64,000 nt of DNA from Glandiceps talaboti. Taxonomy: Eukaryota > Hemichordata > Enteropneusta > Spengelidae. The DNA lies in the NCBI RefSeq assembly GCF_964340395.1, contig NC_135568.1, forward strand, positions 20,160,581-20,224,580, read 5' to 3'. The notes beneath the pieces were generated by a model that saw only the letters and a program-made list of their open reading frames with translations, had not been told where the DNA came from and did not search any database. This document shows, one piece after another, positions 13,825-27,724 of the stretch; position 1 is the first letter of the stretch; every line of letters begins with the position of its first letter. The translations under genes were made by a program, and so were the position numbers.

Positions 13825-16800
13825 CCAATATTACAAGTAGTCAACTTTATGTAAATAAATATATACCATCCCAATACTACAAGTAGTCAACTCTATGTAA
13901 GTAAATATATACCATCCCAATATTACAAGTAGTCAACTCTATGTAAGTAAATATATACCATCCCAATACTACAAGTAGTCAATTTATGTAAGTAAATATA
14001 TACCATCCCAATACTACAAGTAGTCAACTCTATGTAAGTAAATATATACCATTCCAATACTACAAGTAGTCAATTTATGTAAGTAAATATATACCATCCC
14101 AATACTACAAGTAGTCAATTTATGTAAGTAAATATATACCATCCCAATACTACAAGTAGTCAATTTATGTAAGTAAATATATACCATCCCAATATTACAA
14201 GTAGTCAATTTATGTAAGTAAATATATACCATCCCAATACTACAAGTAGTCAATTTATGTAAGTAAATATATACCATTCCAATATTACAAGTAGTCAATT
14301 TATGTAAGTAAATATATACCATCCCAATATTACAAGTAGTCAATTTATGTAAGTAAATATATACCATCCCAATATTACAAGTAGTCAATTTATGTAAGTA
14401 AATATATACCATCCCAATATTACAAGTAGTCAATTTATGTACGTAAATATATACCATCCCAATATTACAAGTAGTCAACTCTATGTAAGTAAATATATAC
14501 CATTCCAATATTACAAGTAGTCAATTTATGTAAATAAATATATACCATTCCAATATTACAAGTAGTCAATTTATGTAAGTAAATATATACCATCCCAATA
14601 TTACAAGTAGTCAATTTATGTAAATAAATATATACCATCCCAATATTACAAGTAGTCAATTTATGTAAGTAAATATATACCATTCCAATATTACAAGTAG
14701 TCAATTTATGTAAATAAATATATACCATCCCAATACTACAAGTAGTCAACTCTATGTAAGTAAATATATACCATCCCAATATTACAAGTAGTCAACTCTA
14801 TGTAAGTAAATATATACCATCCCAATATTACAAGTAGTCAATTTATGTAAGTAAATATATACCATTCCAATACTACAAGTAGTCAATTTATGTAAGTAAA
14901 TATATACCATTCCAATATTACAAGTAGACAATTTATGTAAGTAAATATATACCATCCCAATATTACAAGTAGTCAACTCTATGTAAGTAAATATATACCA
15001 TTCCAATACTACAAGTAGTCAACTCTATGTAAGTAAATATATACCATCCCAATACTACAAGTAGTCAATTTATGTAAGTAAATATATACCATCCCAATAC
15101 TACAAGTAGTCAATTTATGTAAGTAAATATATACCATCCCAATATTACAAGTAGTCAATTTATGTAAATAAATATATACCATCCCAATATTACAAGTAGT
15201 CAATTTATGTAAGTAAATATATACCATTCCAATACTACAAGTAGTCAATTTATGTAAGTAAATATATACCATCCCAATATTACAAGTAGTCAATTTATGT
15301 AAGTAAATATATACCATTCCAATACTACAAGTAGTCAATTTATGTAAGTAAATATATACCATTCCAATACTACAAGTAGTCAATTTATGTAAGTAAATAT
15401 ATACCATCCCAATATTACAAGTAGTCAATTTATGTAAGTAAATATATACCATTCCAATACTACAAGTAGTCAATTTATGTAAGTAAATATATACCATCCC
15501 AATATTACAAGTAGTCAACTTTATGTAAATAAATATATACCATCCCAATACTACAAGTAGTCAACTCTATGTAAGTAAATATATACCATCCCAATATTAC
15601 AAGTAGTCAACTCTATGTAAGTAAATATATACCATCCCAATACTACAAGTAGTCAATTTATGTAAGTAAATATATACCATCCCAATACTACAAGTAGTCA
15701 ACTCTATGTAAGTAAATATATACCATTCCAATACTACAAGTAGTCAATTTATGTAAGTAAATATATACCATCCCAATACTACAAGTAGTCAATTTATGTA
15801 AGTAAATATATACCATCCCAATACTACAAGTAGTCAATTTATGTAAGTAAATATATACCATCCCAATATTACAAGTAGTCAATTTATGTAAGTAAATATA
15901 TACCATCCCAATACTACAAGTAGTCAATTTATGTAAGTAAATATATACCATTCCAATATTACAAGTAGTCAATTTATGTAAGTAAATATATACCATCCCA
16001 ATATTACAAGTAGTCAATTTATGTAAGTAAATATATACCATCCCAATATTACAAGTAGTCAATTTATGTAAGTAAATATATACCATCCCAATATTACAAG
16101 TAGTCAATTTATGTACGTAAATATATACCATCCCAATATTACAAGTAGTCAACTCTATGTAAGTAAATATATACCATTCCAATATTACAAGTAGTCAATT
16201 TATGTAAATAAATATATACCATTCCAATATTACAAGTAGTCAATTTATGTAAGTAAATATATACCATCCCAATATTACAAGTAGTCAATTTATGTAAATA
16301 AATATATACCATCCCAATATTACAAGTAGTCAATTTATGTAAGTAAATATATACCATTCCAATATTACAAGTAGTCAATTTATGTAAATAAATATATACC
16401 ATCCCAATACTACAAGTAGTCAACTCTATGTAAGTAAATATATACCATCCCAATATTACAAGTAGTCAACTCTATGTAAGTAAATATATACCATCCCAAT
16501 ATTACAAGTAGTCAATTTATGTAAGTAAATATATACCATTCCAATACTACAAGTAGTCAATTTATGTAAGTAAATATATACCATTCCAATATTACAAGTA
16601 GACAATTTATGTAAGTAAATATATACCATCCCAATATTACAAGTAGTCAACTCTATGTAAGTAAATATATACCATTCCAATACTACAAGTAGTCAACTCT
16701 ATGTAAGTAAATATATACCATCCCAATACTACAAGTAGTCAATTTATGTAAGTAAATATATACCATCCCAATACTACAAGTAGTCAATTTATGTAAGTAA

Positions 16801-17260
16801 ATATATACCATCCCAATATTACAAGTAGTCAATTTATGTAAATAAATATATACCATCCCAATATTACAAGTAGTCAATTTATGTAAGTAAATATATACCA
16901 TTCCAATACTACAAGTAGTCAATTTATGTAAGTAAATATATACCATCCCAATATTACAAGTAGTCAATTTATGTAAGTAAATATATACCATTCCAATACT
17001 ACAAGTAGTCAATTTATGTAAGTAAATATATACCATTCCAATACTACAAGTAGTCAATTTATGTAAGTAAATATATACCATCCCAATATTACAAGTAGTC
17101 AATTTATGTAAGTAAATATATACCATTCCAATACTACAAGTAGTCAATTTATGTAAGTAAATATATACCATCCCAATATTACAAGTAGTCAACTCTATGT
17201 AAGTAAATATATACCATCCCAATACTACAAGTAGTCAACTCTATGTAAGTAAATATATAC
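13825..17260. repeat. 1,674-bp higher-order duplication inside satellite 2
   Basis: Blocks of 37 monomers at about 13825-15500 and 15500-17260 share the same variant order. The stretches 14014-15548 and 15688-17222 match at a constant offset of 1674, including the rare gtacgtaaat unit and the rare agtagacaatt unit (14932 and 16606). The register is lost after about 17265. Confidence 0.85.
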
Positions 17261-20200
17261 CATTCCAATATTACAAGTAGTCAATTTATGTAAGTAAATA
17301 TATACCATTCCAATATTACAAGTAGTCAATTTATGTAAGTAAATATATACCATCCCAATACTACAAGTAGTCAATTTATGTAAATAAATATATACCATCC
17401 CAATACTACAAGTAGTCAATTTATGTAAGTAAATATATACCATCCCAATACTACAAGTAGTCAACTCTATGTAAGTAAATATATACCATCCCAATACTAC
17501 AAGTAGTCAATTTATGTAAATAAATATATACCATCCCAATACTACAAGTAGTCAATTTATGTAAGTAAATATATACCATCCCAATACTACAAGTAGTCAA
17601 TTTATGTAAATAAATATATACCATCCCAATATTACAAGTAGTCAACTTTATGTAAATAAATATATACCATCCCAATATTACAAGTAGTCAACTTTATGTA
17701 AATAAATATATACCATCCCAATATTACAAGTAGTCAACTCTATGTAAGTAAATATATACCATTCCAATACTACAAGTAGTCAATTTATGTAAGTAAATAT
17801 ATACCATCCCAATATTACAAGTAGTCAACTTTATGTAAGTAAATATATACCATCCCAATATTACAAGTAGTCAACTCTATGTAAGTAAATATATACCATT
17901 CCAATACTACAAGTAGTCAATTTATGTAAATAAATATATACCATCCCAATATTACAAGTAGTCAACTTTATGTAAGTAAATATATACCATCCCAATATTA
18001 CAAGTAGTCAACTCTATGTAAGTAAATATATACCATTCCAATACTACAAGTAGTCAACTCTATGTAAGTAAATATATACCATTCCAATACTACAAGTAGT
18101 CAATTTATGTAAGTAAATATATACCATCCCAATATTACAAGTAGTCAATTTATGTAAATAAATATATACCATCCCAATACTACAAGTAGTCAACTCTATG
18201 TAAGTAAATATATACCATCCCAATATTACAAGTAGTCAACTTTATGTAAGTAAATATATACCATCCCAATACTACAAGTAGTCAATTTATGTAAATAAAT
18301 ATATACCATCCCAATACTACAAGTAGTCAATTTATGTAAATAAATATATACCATCCCAATATTACAAGTAGTCAATTTATGTAAGTAAATATATACCATC
18401 CCAATACTACAAGTAGTCAATTTATGTAAATAAATATATACCATCCCAATATTCCAAGTAGTCAATTTATGTAAATAAATATATACCATCCCAATACTAC
18501 AAGTAGTCAATTTATGTAAATAAATATATACCATCCCAATATTACAAGTAGTCAACTCTATGTAAGTAAATATATACCATCCCAATATTACAAGTAGTCA
18601 ACTCTATGTAAGTAAATATATACCATCCCAATACTACAAGTAGTCAATTTATGTAAATAAATATATACCATCCCAATACTACAAGTAGTCAATTTATGTA
18701 AATAAATATATACCATCCCAATATTACAAGTAGTCAATTTATGTAAGTAAATATATACCATCCCAATATTACAAGTAGTCAATTTATGTAAGTAAATATA
18801 TACCATCCCAATATTACAAGTAGTCAACTCTATGTAAGTAAATATATACCATTCCAATACTACAAGTAGTCAACTCTATGTAAGTAAATATATACCATTC
18901 CAATACTACAAGTAGTCAATTTATGTAAGTAAATATATACCATCCCAATACTACAAGTAGTCAACTCTATGTAAATAAATATATACCATCCCAATATTAC
19001 AAGTAGTCAATTTATGTAAATAAATATATACCATTCAAATACTACAAGTAGTCAATTCATGTAAGTAAATATATACCATCCCAATACTACAAGTAGTCAA
19101 TTTATGTAAGTAAATATATACCATCCCAATACTACAAGTAGTCAACTCTATGTAAGTAAATATATACCATCCCAATACTACAAGTAGTCAATTTATGTAA
19201 GTAAATATATACCATCCCAATATTACAAGTAGTCAACTCTATGTAAGTAAATATATACCATCCCAATATTACAAGTAGTCAATTTATGTAAGTAAATATA
19301 TACCATCCCAATATTACAAGTAGTCAACTTTATGTAAGTAAATATATACCATTCCAATATTACAAGTAGTCAACTTTATGTAAGTAAATATATACCATTC
19401 CAATATTACAAGTAGTCAATTTATGTAAATAAATATATACCATTCCAATACTACAAGTAGTCAATTTATGTAAGTAAATATATACCATCCCAATACTACA
19501 AGTAGTCAATTTATGTAAGTAAATATATACCATCCCAATATTACAAGTAGTCAATTTATGTAAGTAAATATATACCATCCCAATATTACAAGTAGTCAAT
19601 TTATGTAAGTAAATATATACCATCCCAATATTACAAGTAGTCAATTTATGTAAATAAATATATACCATCCCAATATTACAAGTAGTCAATTTATGTAAGT
19701 AAATATATACCATCCCAATATTACAAGTAGTCAATTTATGTAAGTAAATATATACCATCCCAATATTACAAGTAGTCAACTCTATGTAAGTAAATATATA
19801 CCATCCCAATACTACAAGTAGTCAACTCTATGTAAGTAAATATATACCATCCCAATACTACAAGTAGTCAACTCTATGTAAGTAAATATATACCATCCCA
19901 ATACTACAAGTAGTCAACTCTATGTAAGTAAATATATACCATTCCAATACTACAAGTAGTCAATGTATGTAAGTAAATATATACCATCCCAATATTACAA
20001 GTAGTCAATTTATGTAAATAAATATATACCATCCCAATACTACAAGTAGTCAATTTATGTAAGTAAATATATACCATCCCAATACTACAAGTAGTCAATT
20101 TATGTAAATAAATATATACCATCCCAATATTACAAGTAGTCAATTTATGTAAGTAAATATATACCATCCCAATATTACAAGTAGTCAACTCTATGTAAGT

Positions 20201-22149
20201 AAATATATACCATCCCAATATTACAAGTAGTCAATTTATGTACGTAAATATATACCATCCCAATATTACAAGTAGTCAATTTATGTACGTAAATATATAC
20301 CATCCCAATACTACAAGTAGTCAATTTATGTAAGTAAATATATACCATCCCAATACTACAAGTAGTCAATTTATGTAAATAAATATATACCATCCCAATA
20401 CTACAAGTAGTCAAGTTATGTAAATAAATATATACCATCCCAATATTACAAGTAGTCAATTTATGTAAGTAAATATATACCATCCCAATATTACAAGTAG
20501 TCAATTTATGTACGTAAATATATACCATCCCAATATTACAAGTAGTCAATTTATGTACGTAAATATATACCATCCCAATACTACAAGTAGTCAATTTATG
20601 TAAGTAAATATATACCATCCCAATATTACAAGTAGTCAATTTATGTAAGTAAATATATACCATCCCAATACTACAAGTAGTCAATTTATGTAAATAAATA
20701 TATACCATCCCAATATTACAAGTAGTCAATTTATGTAAATAAATATATACCATCCCGATATTACAAGTAGTCAATTTATGTAAGTAAATATATACCATCC
20801 CAATATTACAAGTAGTCAACTCTATGTAAGTAAATATATACCATCCCAATATTACAAGTAGTCAACTCTATGTAAGTAAATATATACCATTCCAATATTA
20901 CAAGTAGTCAATTTATGTAAGTAAATATATACCATCCCAATACTACAAGTAGTCAATTTATGTACGTAAATATATACCATCCCAATACTACAAGTAGTCA
21001 ACTCTATGTAAGTAAATATATACCATCCCAATACTACAAGTAGTCAATTTATGTAAATAAATATATACCATTCCAATATTACAAGTAGTCAATTTATGTA
21101 AGTAAATATATACCATTCCAATACTACAAGTAGTCAACTCTATGTAAGTAAATATATACCATCCCAATACTACAAGTAGTCAACTCTATGTAAGTAAATA
21201 TATACCATCCCAATACTACAAGTAGTCAATTTATGTAAGTAAATATATACCATTCCAATACTACAAGTAGTCAACTCTATGTAAGTAAATATATACCATC
21301 CCAATACTACAAGTAGTCAACTCTATGTAAGTAAATATATACCATCCCAATACTACAAGTAGTCAACTCTATGTAAGTAAATATATACCATCCCAATACT
21401 ACAAGTAGTCAACTCTATGTAAGTAAATATATACCATCCCAATACTACAAGTAGTCAACTTTATGTAAGTAAATATATACCATTCCAATATTACAAGTAG
21501 TCAATTTATGTAAGTAAATATATACCATTCCAATATTACAAGTAGTCAATTTATGTACGTAAATATATACCATCCCAATATTACAAGTAGTCAATTTATG
21601 TAAGTAAATATATACCATTCCAATACTACAAGTAGTCAATTTATGTAAGTAAATATATACCATCCCAATATTACAAGTAGTCAATTTATGTAAGTAAATA
21701 TATACCATTCCAATACTACAAGTAGTCAACTCTATGTAAGTAAATATATACCATCCCAATACTACAAGTAGTCAATTTATGTAAATAAATATATACCATC
21801 CCAATACTACAAGTAGTCAATTTATGTAAATAAATATATACCATCCCAATATTACAAGTAGTCAACTCTATGTAAGTAAATATATACCATCCCAATATTA
21901 CAAGTAGTCAATTTATGTAAGTAAATATATACCATCCCAATATTACAAGTAGTCAATTTATGTAAGTAAATATATACCATCCCAATATTACAAGTAGTCA
22001 ATTTATGTAAGTAAATATATACCATCCCAATACTACAAGTAGTCAATTTATGTAAATAAATATATACCATCCCAATACTACAAGTAGTCAATTTATGTAA
22101 ATAAATATATACCATCCCAATATTACAAGTAGTCAACTCTATGTAAGTA

Positions 22150-25100
22150 AATATATACCATCCCAATATTACAAGTAGTCAATTTATGTAAGTAAATATA
22201 TACCATCCCAATATTACAAGTAGTCAATTTATGTAAGTAAATATATACCATCCCAATATTACAAGTAGTCAATTTATGTAAGTAAATATATACCATTCCA
22301 ATATTACAAGTAGTCAATTTATGTAAGTAAATATATACCATCCCAATACTACAAGTAGTCAATTTATGTAAGTAAATATATACCATCCCAATACTACAAG
22401 TAGTCAATTTATGTAAGTAAATATATACCATCCCAATATTACAAGTAGTCAATTTATGTAAGTAAATATATACCATCCCAATACTACAAGTAGTCAATTT
22501 ATGTAAGTAAATATATACCATCCCAATATTACAAGTAGTCAATTTATGTAAGTAAATATATACCATCCCAATATTACAAGTAGTCAACTCTATGTAAGTA
22601 AATATATACCATTCCAATACTACAAGTAGTCAATTTATGTAAATAAATATATACCATTCCAATATTACAAGTAGTCAATTTATGTAAGTAAATATATACC
22701 ATCCCAATACTACAAGTAGTCAATTTATGTAAGTAAATATATACCATCCCAATACTACAAGTAGTCAATTTATGTAAGTAAATATATACCATCCCAATAT
22801 TACAAGTAGTCAACTCTATGTAAGTAAATATATACCATCCCAATACTACAAGTAGTCAACTCTATGTAAGTAAATATATACCATCCCAATATTACAAGTA
22901 GTCAACTCTATGTAAGTAAATATATACCATCCCAATACTACAAGTAGTCAATTTATGTAAATAAATATATACCATCCCAATACTACAAGTAGTCAATTTA
23001 TGTAAGTAAATATATACCATCCCAATATTACAAGTAGTCAACTTTATGTAAGTAAATATATACCATCCCAATACTACAAGTAGTCAATTTATGTAAATAA
23101 ATATATACCATTCCAATACTACAAGTAGTCAACTTTATGTAAGTAAATATATACCATCCCAATACTACAAGTAGTCAACTCTATGTAAGTAAATATATAC
23201 CATCCCAATACTACAAGTAGTCAACTCTATGTAAGTAAATATATACCATCCCAATACTACAAGTAGTCAATTTATGTAAATAAATATATACCATTCCAAT
23301 ACTACAAGTAGTCAACTTTATGTAAGTAAATATATACCATCCCAATACTACAAGTAGTCAACTCTATGTAAGTAAATATATACCATCCCAATACTACAAG
23401 TAGTCAACTCTATGTAAGTAAATATATACCATCCCAATACTACAAGTAGTCAATCTATGTAAGTAAATATATACCATCCCAATACTACAAGTAGTCAACT
23501 CTATGTAAGTAAATATATACCATTCCAATACTACAAGTAGTCAATCTATGTAAGTAAATATATACCATCCCAATACTACAAGTAGTCAACTCTATGTAAG
23601 TAAATATATACCATCCCAATACTACAAGTAGTCAATTTATGTAAGTAAATATATACCATTCCAATACTACAAGTAGTCAATCTATGTAAGTAAATATATA
23701 CCATCCCAATACTACAAGTAGTCAACTCTATGTAAGTAAATATATACCATCCCAATATTACAAGTAGTCAATTTATGTAAGTAAATATATACCATCCCAA
23801 TACTACAAGTAGTCAATTTATGTAAGTAAATATATACCATCCCAATATTACAAGTAGTCAATTTATGTAAGTAAATATATACCATCCCAATACTACAAGT
23901 AGTCAATTTATGTAAGTAAATATATACCATCCCAATACTACAAGTAGTCAATTTATGTAAGTAAATATATACCATCCCAATACTACAAGTAGTCAATTTA
24001 TGTAAGTAAATATATACCATCCCAATATTACAAGTAGTCAATTTATGTAAGTAAATATATACCATCCCAATACTACAAGTAGTCAATTTATGTAAGTAAA
24101 TATATACCATCCCAATATTACAAGTAGTCAATTTATGTAAGTAAATATATACCATCCCAATATTACAAGTAGTCAACTCTATGTAAGTAAATATATACCA
24201 TTCCAATACTACAAGTAGTCAATTTATGTAAATAAATATATACCATTCCAATATTACAAGTAGTCAATTTATGTAAGTAAATATATACCATCCCAATACT
24301 ACAAGTAGTCAATTTATGTAAGTAAATATATACCATCCCAATACTACAAGTAGTCAATTTATGTAAGTAAATATATACCATCCCAATATTACAAGTAGTC
24401 AACTCTATGTAAGTAAATATATACCATCCCAATACTACAAGTAGTCAACTCTATGTAAGTAAATATATACCATCCCAATATTACAAGTAGTCAACTCTAT
24501 GTAAGTAAATATATACCATCCCAATACTACAAGTAGTCAATTTATGTAAATAAATATATACCATCCCAATACTACAAGTAGTCAATTTATGTAAGTAAAT
24601 ATATACCATCCCAATATTACAAGTAGTCAACTTTATGTAAGTAAATATATACCATCCCAATACTACAAGTAGTCAATTTATGTAAATAAATATATACCAT
24701 TCCAATACTACAAGTAGTCAACTTTATGTAAGTAAATATATACCATCCCAATACTACAAGTAGTCAACTCTATGTAAGTAAATATATACCATCCCAATAC
24801 TACAAGTAGTCAACTCTATGTAAGTAAATATATACCATCCCAATACTACAAGTAGTCAATTTATGTAAATAAATATATACCATTCCAATACTACAAGTAG
24901 TCAACTTTATGTAAGTAAATATATACCATCCCAATACTACAAGTAGTCAACTCTATGTAAGTAAATATATACCATCCCAATACTACAAGTAGTCAACTCT
25001 ATGTAAGTAAATATATACCATCCCAATACTACAAGTAGTCAATCTATGTAAGTAAATATATACCATCCCAATACTACAAGTAGTCAACTCTATGTAAGTA

Positions 25101-25330
25101 AATATATACCATTCCAATACTACAAGTAGTCAATCTATGTAAGTAAATATATACCATCCCAATACTACAAGTAGTCAACTCTATGTAAGTAAATATATAC
25201 CATTCCAATACTACAAGTAGTCAATCTATGTAAGTAAATATATACCATCCCAATACTACAAGTAGTCAACTCTATGTAAGTAAATATATACCATTCCAAT
25301 ACTACAAGTAGTCAATTTATGTAAGTAAAT
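22150..25330. repeat. 1,589-bp higher-order duplication inside satellite 2
   Basis: The stretches 22123-22843 and 23712-24432 carry the same series of variants at an offset of 1589. The following region (23040-23560 against 24630-25150) also matches, including the unusual caatctatg units. One 45-bp-scale difference interrupts the match. This block is younger than or independent of the duplication at 13825-17260. Confidence 0.8.
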
Positions 25331-25515
25331 ATATACCATTCCAATACTACAAGTAGTCAACTCTATGTAAGTAAATATATACCATTCCAATACTACAAGT
25401 AGTCAACTCTATGTAAGTAAATATATACCATCCCAATACAAAATTTTGTAATAGATACATGTACAGTTTTTACCAATTTGCAACAAACTAATGTCAAACT
25501 TCATTTCTTCCGTAG

Positions 25516-25617
25516 ACTTCTGAACTTGGTATCACAGAACATATAGAGGGTGATAGTTGTAAATTTGGACTGTGGACTGGTAGGCAGCCAACTTCAGACA
25601 ACAAAATTGTACTTAAG
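25516..25617 (+). CDS. trio: Trio/Kalirin-type RhoGEF, exon encoding central PH1 strands
   Basis: 34 codons, phase 0 to 0, with acceptor cttccgtag|acttct and donor cttaag|gtgagt. The translation TSELGITEHIEGDSCKFGLW then TGRQPTSDNKIVLK matches the well-conserved Trio/Kalirin PH1 strands (TSELG-TEH-EGD-CKF-LW and TSDNK-VLK). It follows directly on KSKLY from the exon ending at 10900. The acceptor lies only 75 bp after the end of satellite 2, so the array nearly touches both ends of the intron. Confidence 0.95.
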
Positions 25618-25997
25618 GTGAGTCAACAGATAGGGTTTTATGCTCACATCATATTTCAATTGTAACAGTTGATTTTTTCCCTTACAAGGTAACAGGGACA
25701 CTAAGCCGATATTATTTTCCACCTAATTTCTCTTAATACTTGTGAACACACACTAGATGGGTGTATGTGGTATCTTCAATTCATTCATTCGTTTATTGAC
25801 AATTTAAAGTAAGTGACAATTACCTAATGACAGGAAATAAATAAACCAATTGGCAATTTGGAGTCAAAAAATAGCTTTTCGCTAATCAAGTTTGGCTCCA
25901 CCTCAGAGTTTATATGCATCAATAATGATAAGGGCTACACAGAACTAGAAGACCAATCATAATGGGAGAAATGTCAAAACGAGCTAACAATGCAAGA
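25618..25997. other. Intron sequence, no gene
   Basis: This short stretch between the PH exon and the minisatellite contains one isolated, imperfect unit of the downstream 22-bp minisatellite (gggtgtatgtggtatcttca at about 25757). It also has an attcattcattcg run and otherwise unrecognised AT-rich sequence. Confidence 0.6.
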
Positions 25998-27222
25998 ATG
26001 TGTATGTGGTATGTTCAATGGATGTATGTGGTATGTTCAATGGATGTATGTGGTATGTTCAATGAGTGTATGTGGTATGTTCAATGGGTGTATGTGGTAT
26101 GTGGTATGTTCAATGGGTGTATGTGGTATGTTCAATGGATGTATGTGGTATGTTCAATGAGTGTATGTGGTATGTTCAATGAGTGTATGTGGTATGTTCA
26201 ATGGATGTATGTGGTATGTTCAATGGATGTATGTGGTATGTTCAATGGGTGTATGTGGTATGTTCAATGGATGTATGTGGTATGTTCAATGAGTGTATGT
26301 GGTATGTTCAATGGATGTATGTGGTATGTTCAATGGGTGTATGAGGTATGTTCAATGGGTGTATGTGGTATGTTCAATGGGTGTATGTGGTATGTTCAAT
26401 GGGTGTATGTGGTATGTTCAATGGGTGTATGTGATATGTTCAATGGGTGTATGTGGTATGTTCAATGGGTGTATGAGGTATGTTCAATGGTTGTATGTGG
26501 TATGTTCAATGGATGAATGTGGTATGTTCAATTGGTGTATGTGGTATGTTCAATGGGTGTATGAGGTATGTTCAATGGGTGTATGTGGTATGTTCAAAGG
26601 ATGTATAATGGTATGTTTAGTCCCCACTGGACGAAGTCCGGGATGGGGACTTATGGATTGGGTTCCGTCCGTCTGTCCAGAGCTGTTTCTTTGAGATGTT
26701 TTGACCGATATTTTTAAAACTTGGTAAAAGGGGCAACATACTATGGCATACATATGCACGTCAATTTGTTTCATGATACTATCCAATATGGCCGCCTAGC
26801 AGCCATTTTGTTTGCGAATTTCCATGTCCAAAGCCATAAGTCAGACTTGCTTGAACAGATCTCATTCAAAGTTGGTATTAGGACAGTGTTCTATGACATA
26901 CATGTGCATATCCATTTTAGTCGTGATACAATCCGATATGGCACAGTTTTCATGTCCAAAGCCATAACTCAGACATGCTTGAACAGGCCCCCCCCCTCCA
27001 ATGGGTGTATGTCGTTTGTTCAATGGGTGTATGTGGTATGTTCAGTGGATGTATGTGGTATGTTCAATGGATGTATGTGGTATGTTCAATGGATGTATGT
27101 GGTATGTTCAATGGTTGTATGTGGTATGTTCAATGGATGTATGTGGTATGTTCAATGGGTGTATGTGGTATGTTCAATGGATGTAGGTGGTATGTTCAAT
27201 GGATGTATGTTGTATGTTCAAT
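25998..27222. repeat. 22-bp minisatellite, two parts split by element A
   Basis: The unit is gtatgtggtatgttcaatgg plus at or gt. It repeats about 28 times at 25998-26617 and about 10 times at 26999-27222, and the split is caused by the element A copy at 26618-26998. Variants are ggatgt/gggtgt/gagtgt, gaggtatg and a local duplication gtatgtggtatgtgg. Because 22 is not a multiple of three the plus-strand frames cycle through all three phases (CGMFN, MYVVC, WYVQW peptides), so the open frames are not genes. Two GTATGT motifs per unit resemble weak 5' splice sites. Confidence 0.97.
26618..26998 (+). mobile_element. Element A copy 2, short form ending in poly-C, inserted in the minisatellite
   Basis: It starts TAGTCCCCACTGGACGAAG, with ggggacttatggattgggtt, tttttaaaacttggtaaaag and one and a half internal repeats (ccaaagccataactcagaca). 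It ends catgcttgaacaggccc plus a C run and tcc. The flanking minisatellite reads ggtatgtt before and caatgggtg after, exactly one continuous unit, so there is no target duplication beyond possibly one base. The 3' end differs from copies 1 and 3 but matches copy 4, which indicates a second terminal type rather than random truncation. Confidence 0.75.
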
Positions 27223-27724
27223 CTAGTGTGTATTGATTATTTGTTTCTGTCATTGCATGTAAATATTGACACATTTATGTAAACACTATCACAATGATCC
27301 CTACTCTAAATGTCTGCTTTTATTATTATTTCATGGATTTATCACTTCCAATATTTCGAATTTATGAATTTCCTGTGATAAGATAAACATTTATATTTCT
27401 AATAGCTCCGTAGTCAGTACAGTATCAGAAGTCCATGTAGCTTATTTTCCATGAGCTTGAGCATGTATGTGGTATGTATGCCTGAATAAACCTTTAATGT
27501 CAGCCCCTTGGTGGTGCTGTTACCAAAAAATGAGTTAAAATTTTCAAAGCCTTTGCGTCTCTTTTGCTAATATATAATGCATCCACCAAGATAGAGTGGC
27601 TGAAAGTGTTTAGATATATTCTAGCCCAATTAACACTGACTATAGATTTAAAAAAAAAAAAATACAGACTTCCAAACTCAATTATCAATAAATGTCAAAT
27701 TTTTTTTTATATATATATATACAG
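27223..27724. other. Intron sequence, no gene
   Basis: AT-rich intron with a solitary gtatgtggtatgtatg (about 27465) resembling the minisatellite unit, an A11 run at 27651, and a (TA)n tract that leads into the 3' splice site of the next exon (tatatatatacag). Nothing else is recognised. Confidence 0.6.

Larger units (their letters stand above)
10919..25440. repeat. Satellite 2, 45/46-bp monomer, about 320 units, each with a splice-donor-like core
   Basis: The core monomer is cccaatactacaagtagtca plus atttatgtaagtaaatatat plus accat. Main variants are atactac/atattac, catccc/cattcc, tcaatttatg (45 bp) versus tcaactctatg (46 bp) or tcaactttatg, and gtaagtaaat versus gtaaataaat, rarely gtacgtaaat. 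The GTAAGT form reproduces the authentic donor context of the exon ending at 10900 (actttat|gtaagtaaat). The array fills almost the whole intron up to the exon at 25516. The 45-bp unit is open on the minus strand and gives spurious frames (repeating LTTCNIGMVYIYLHK), broken wherever a 46-bp unit occurs. Confidence 0.98.

Noticed and set aside
10992-24432. Many minus-strand open frames of 60-224 codons with repeating LTTCNIGMVYIYLHK
   Set aside because: They are translations of the 45-bp satellite monomer. They start and stop wherever a 46-bp unit shifts the frame, and nothing beyond the repeat supports a gene.
11016-25440. Recursive splice sites (juxtaposed acceptor and donor) in satellite 2
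   Set aside because: The nearest AG (ctacaag) lies 12 bases before GTAAGT rather than adjacent, and it lacks a pyrimidine tract, so the units look like donors only.
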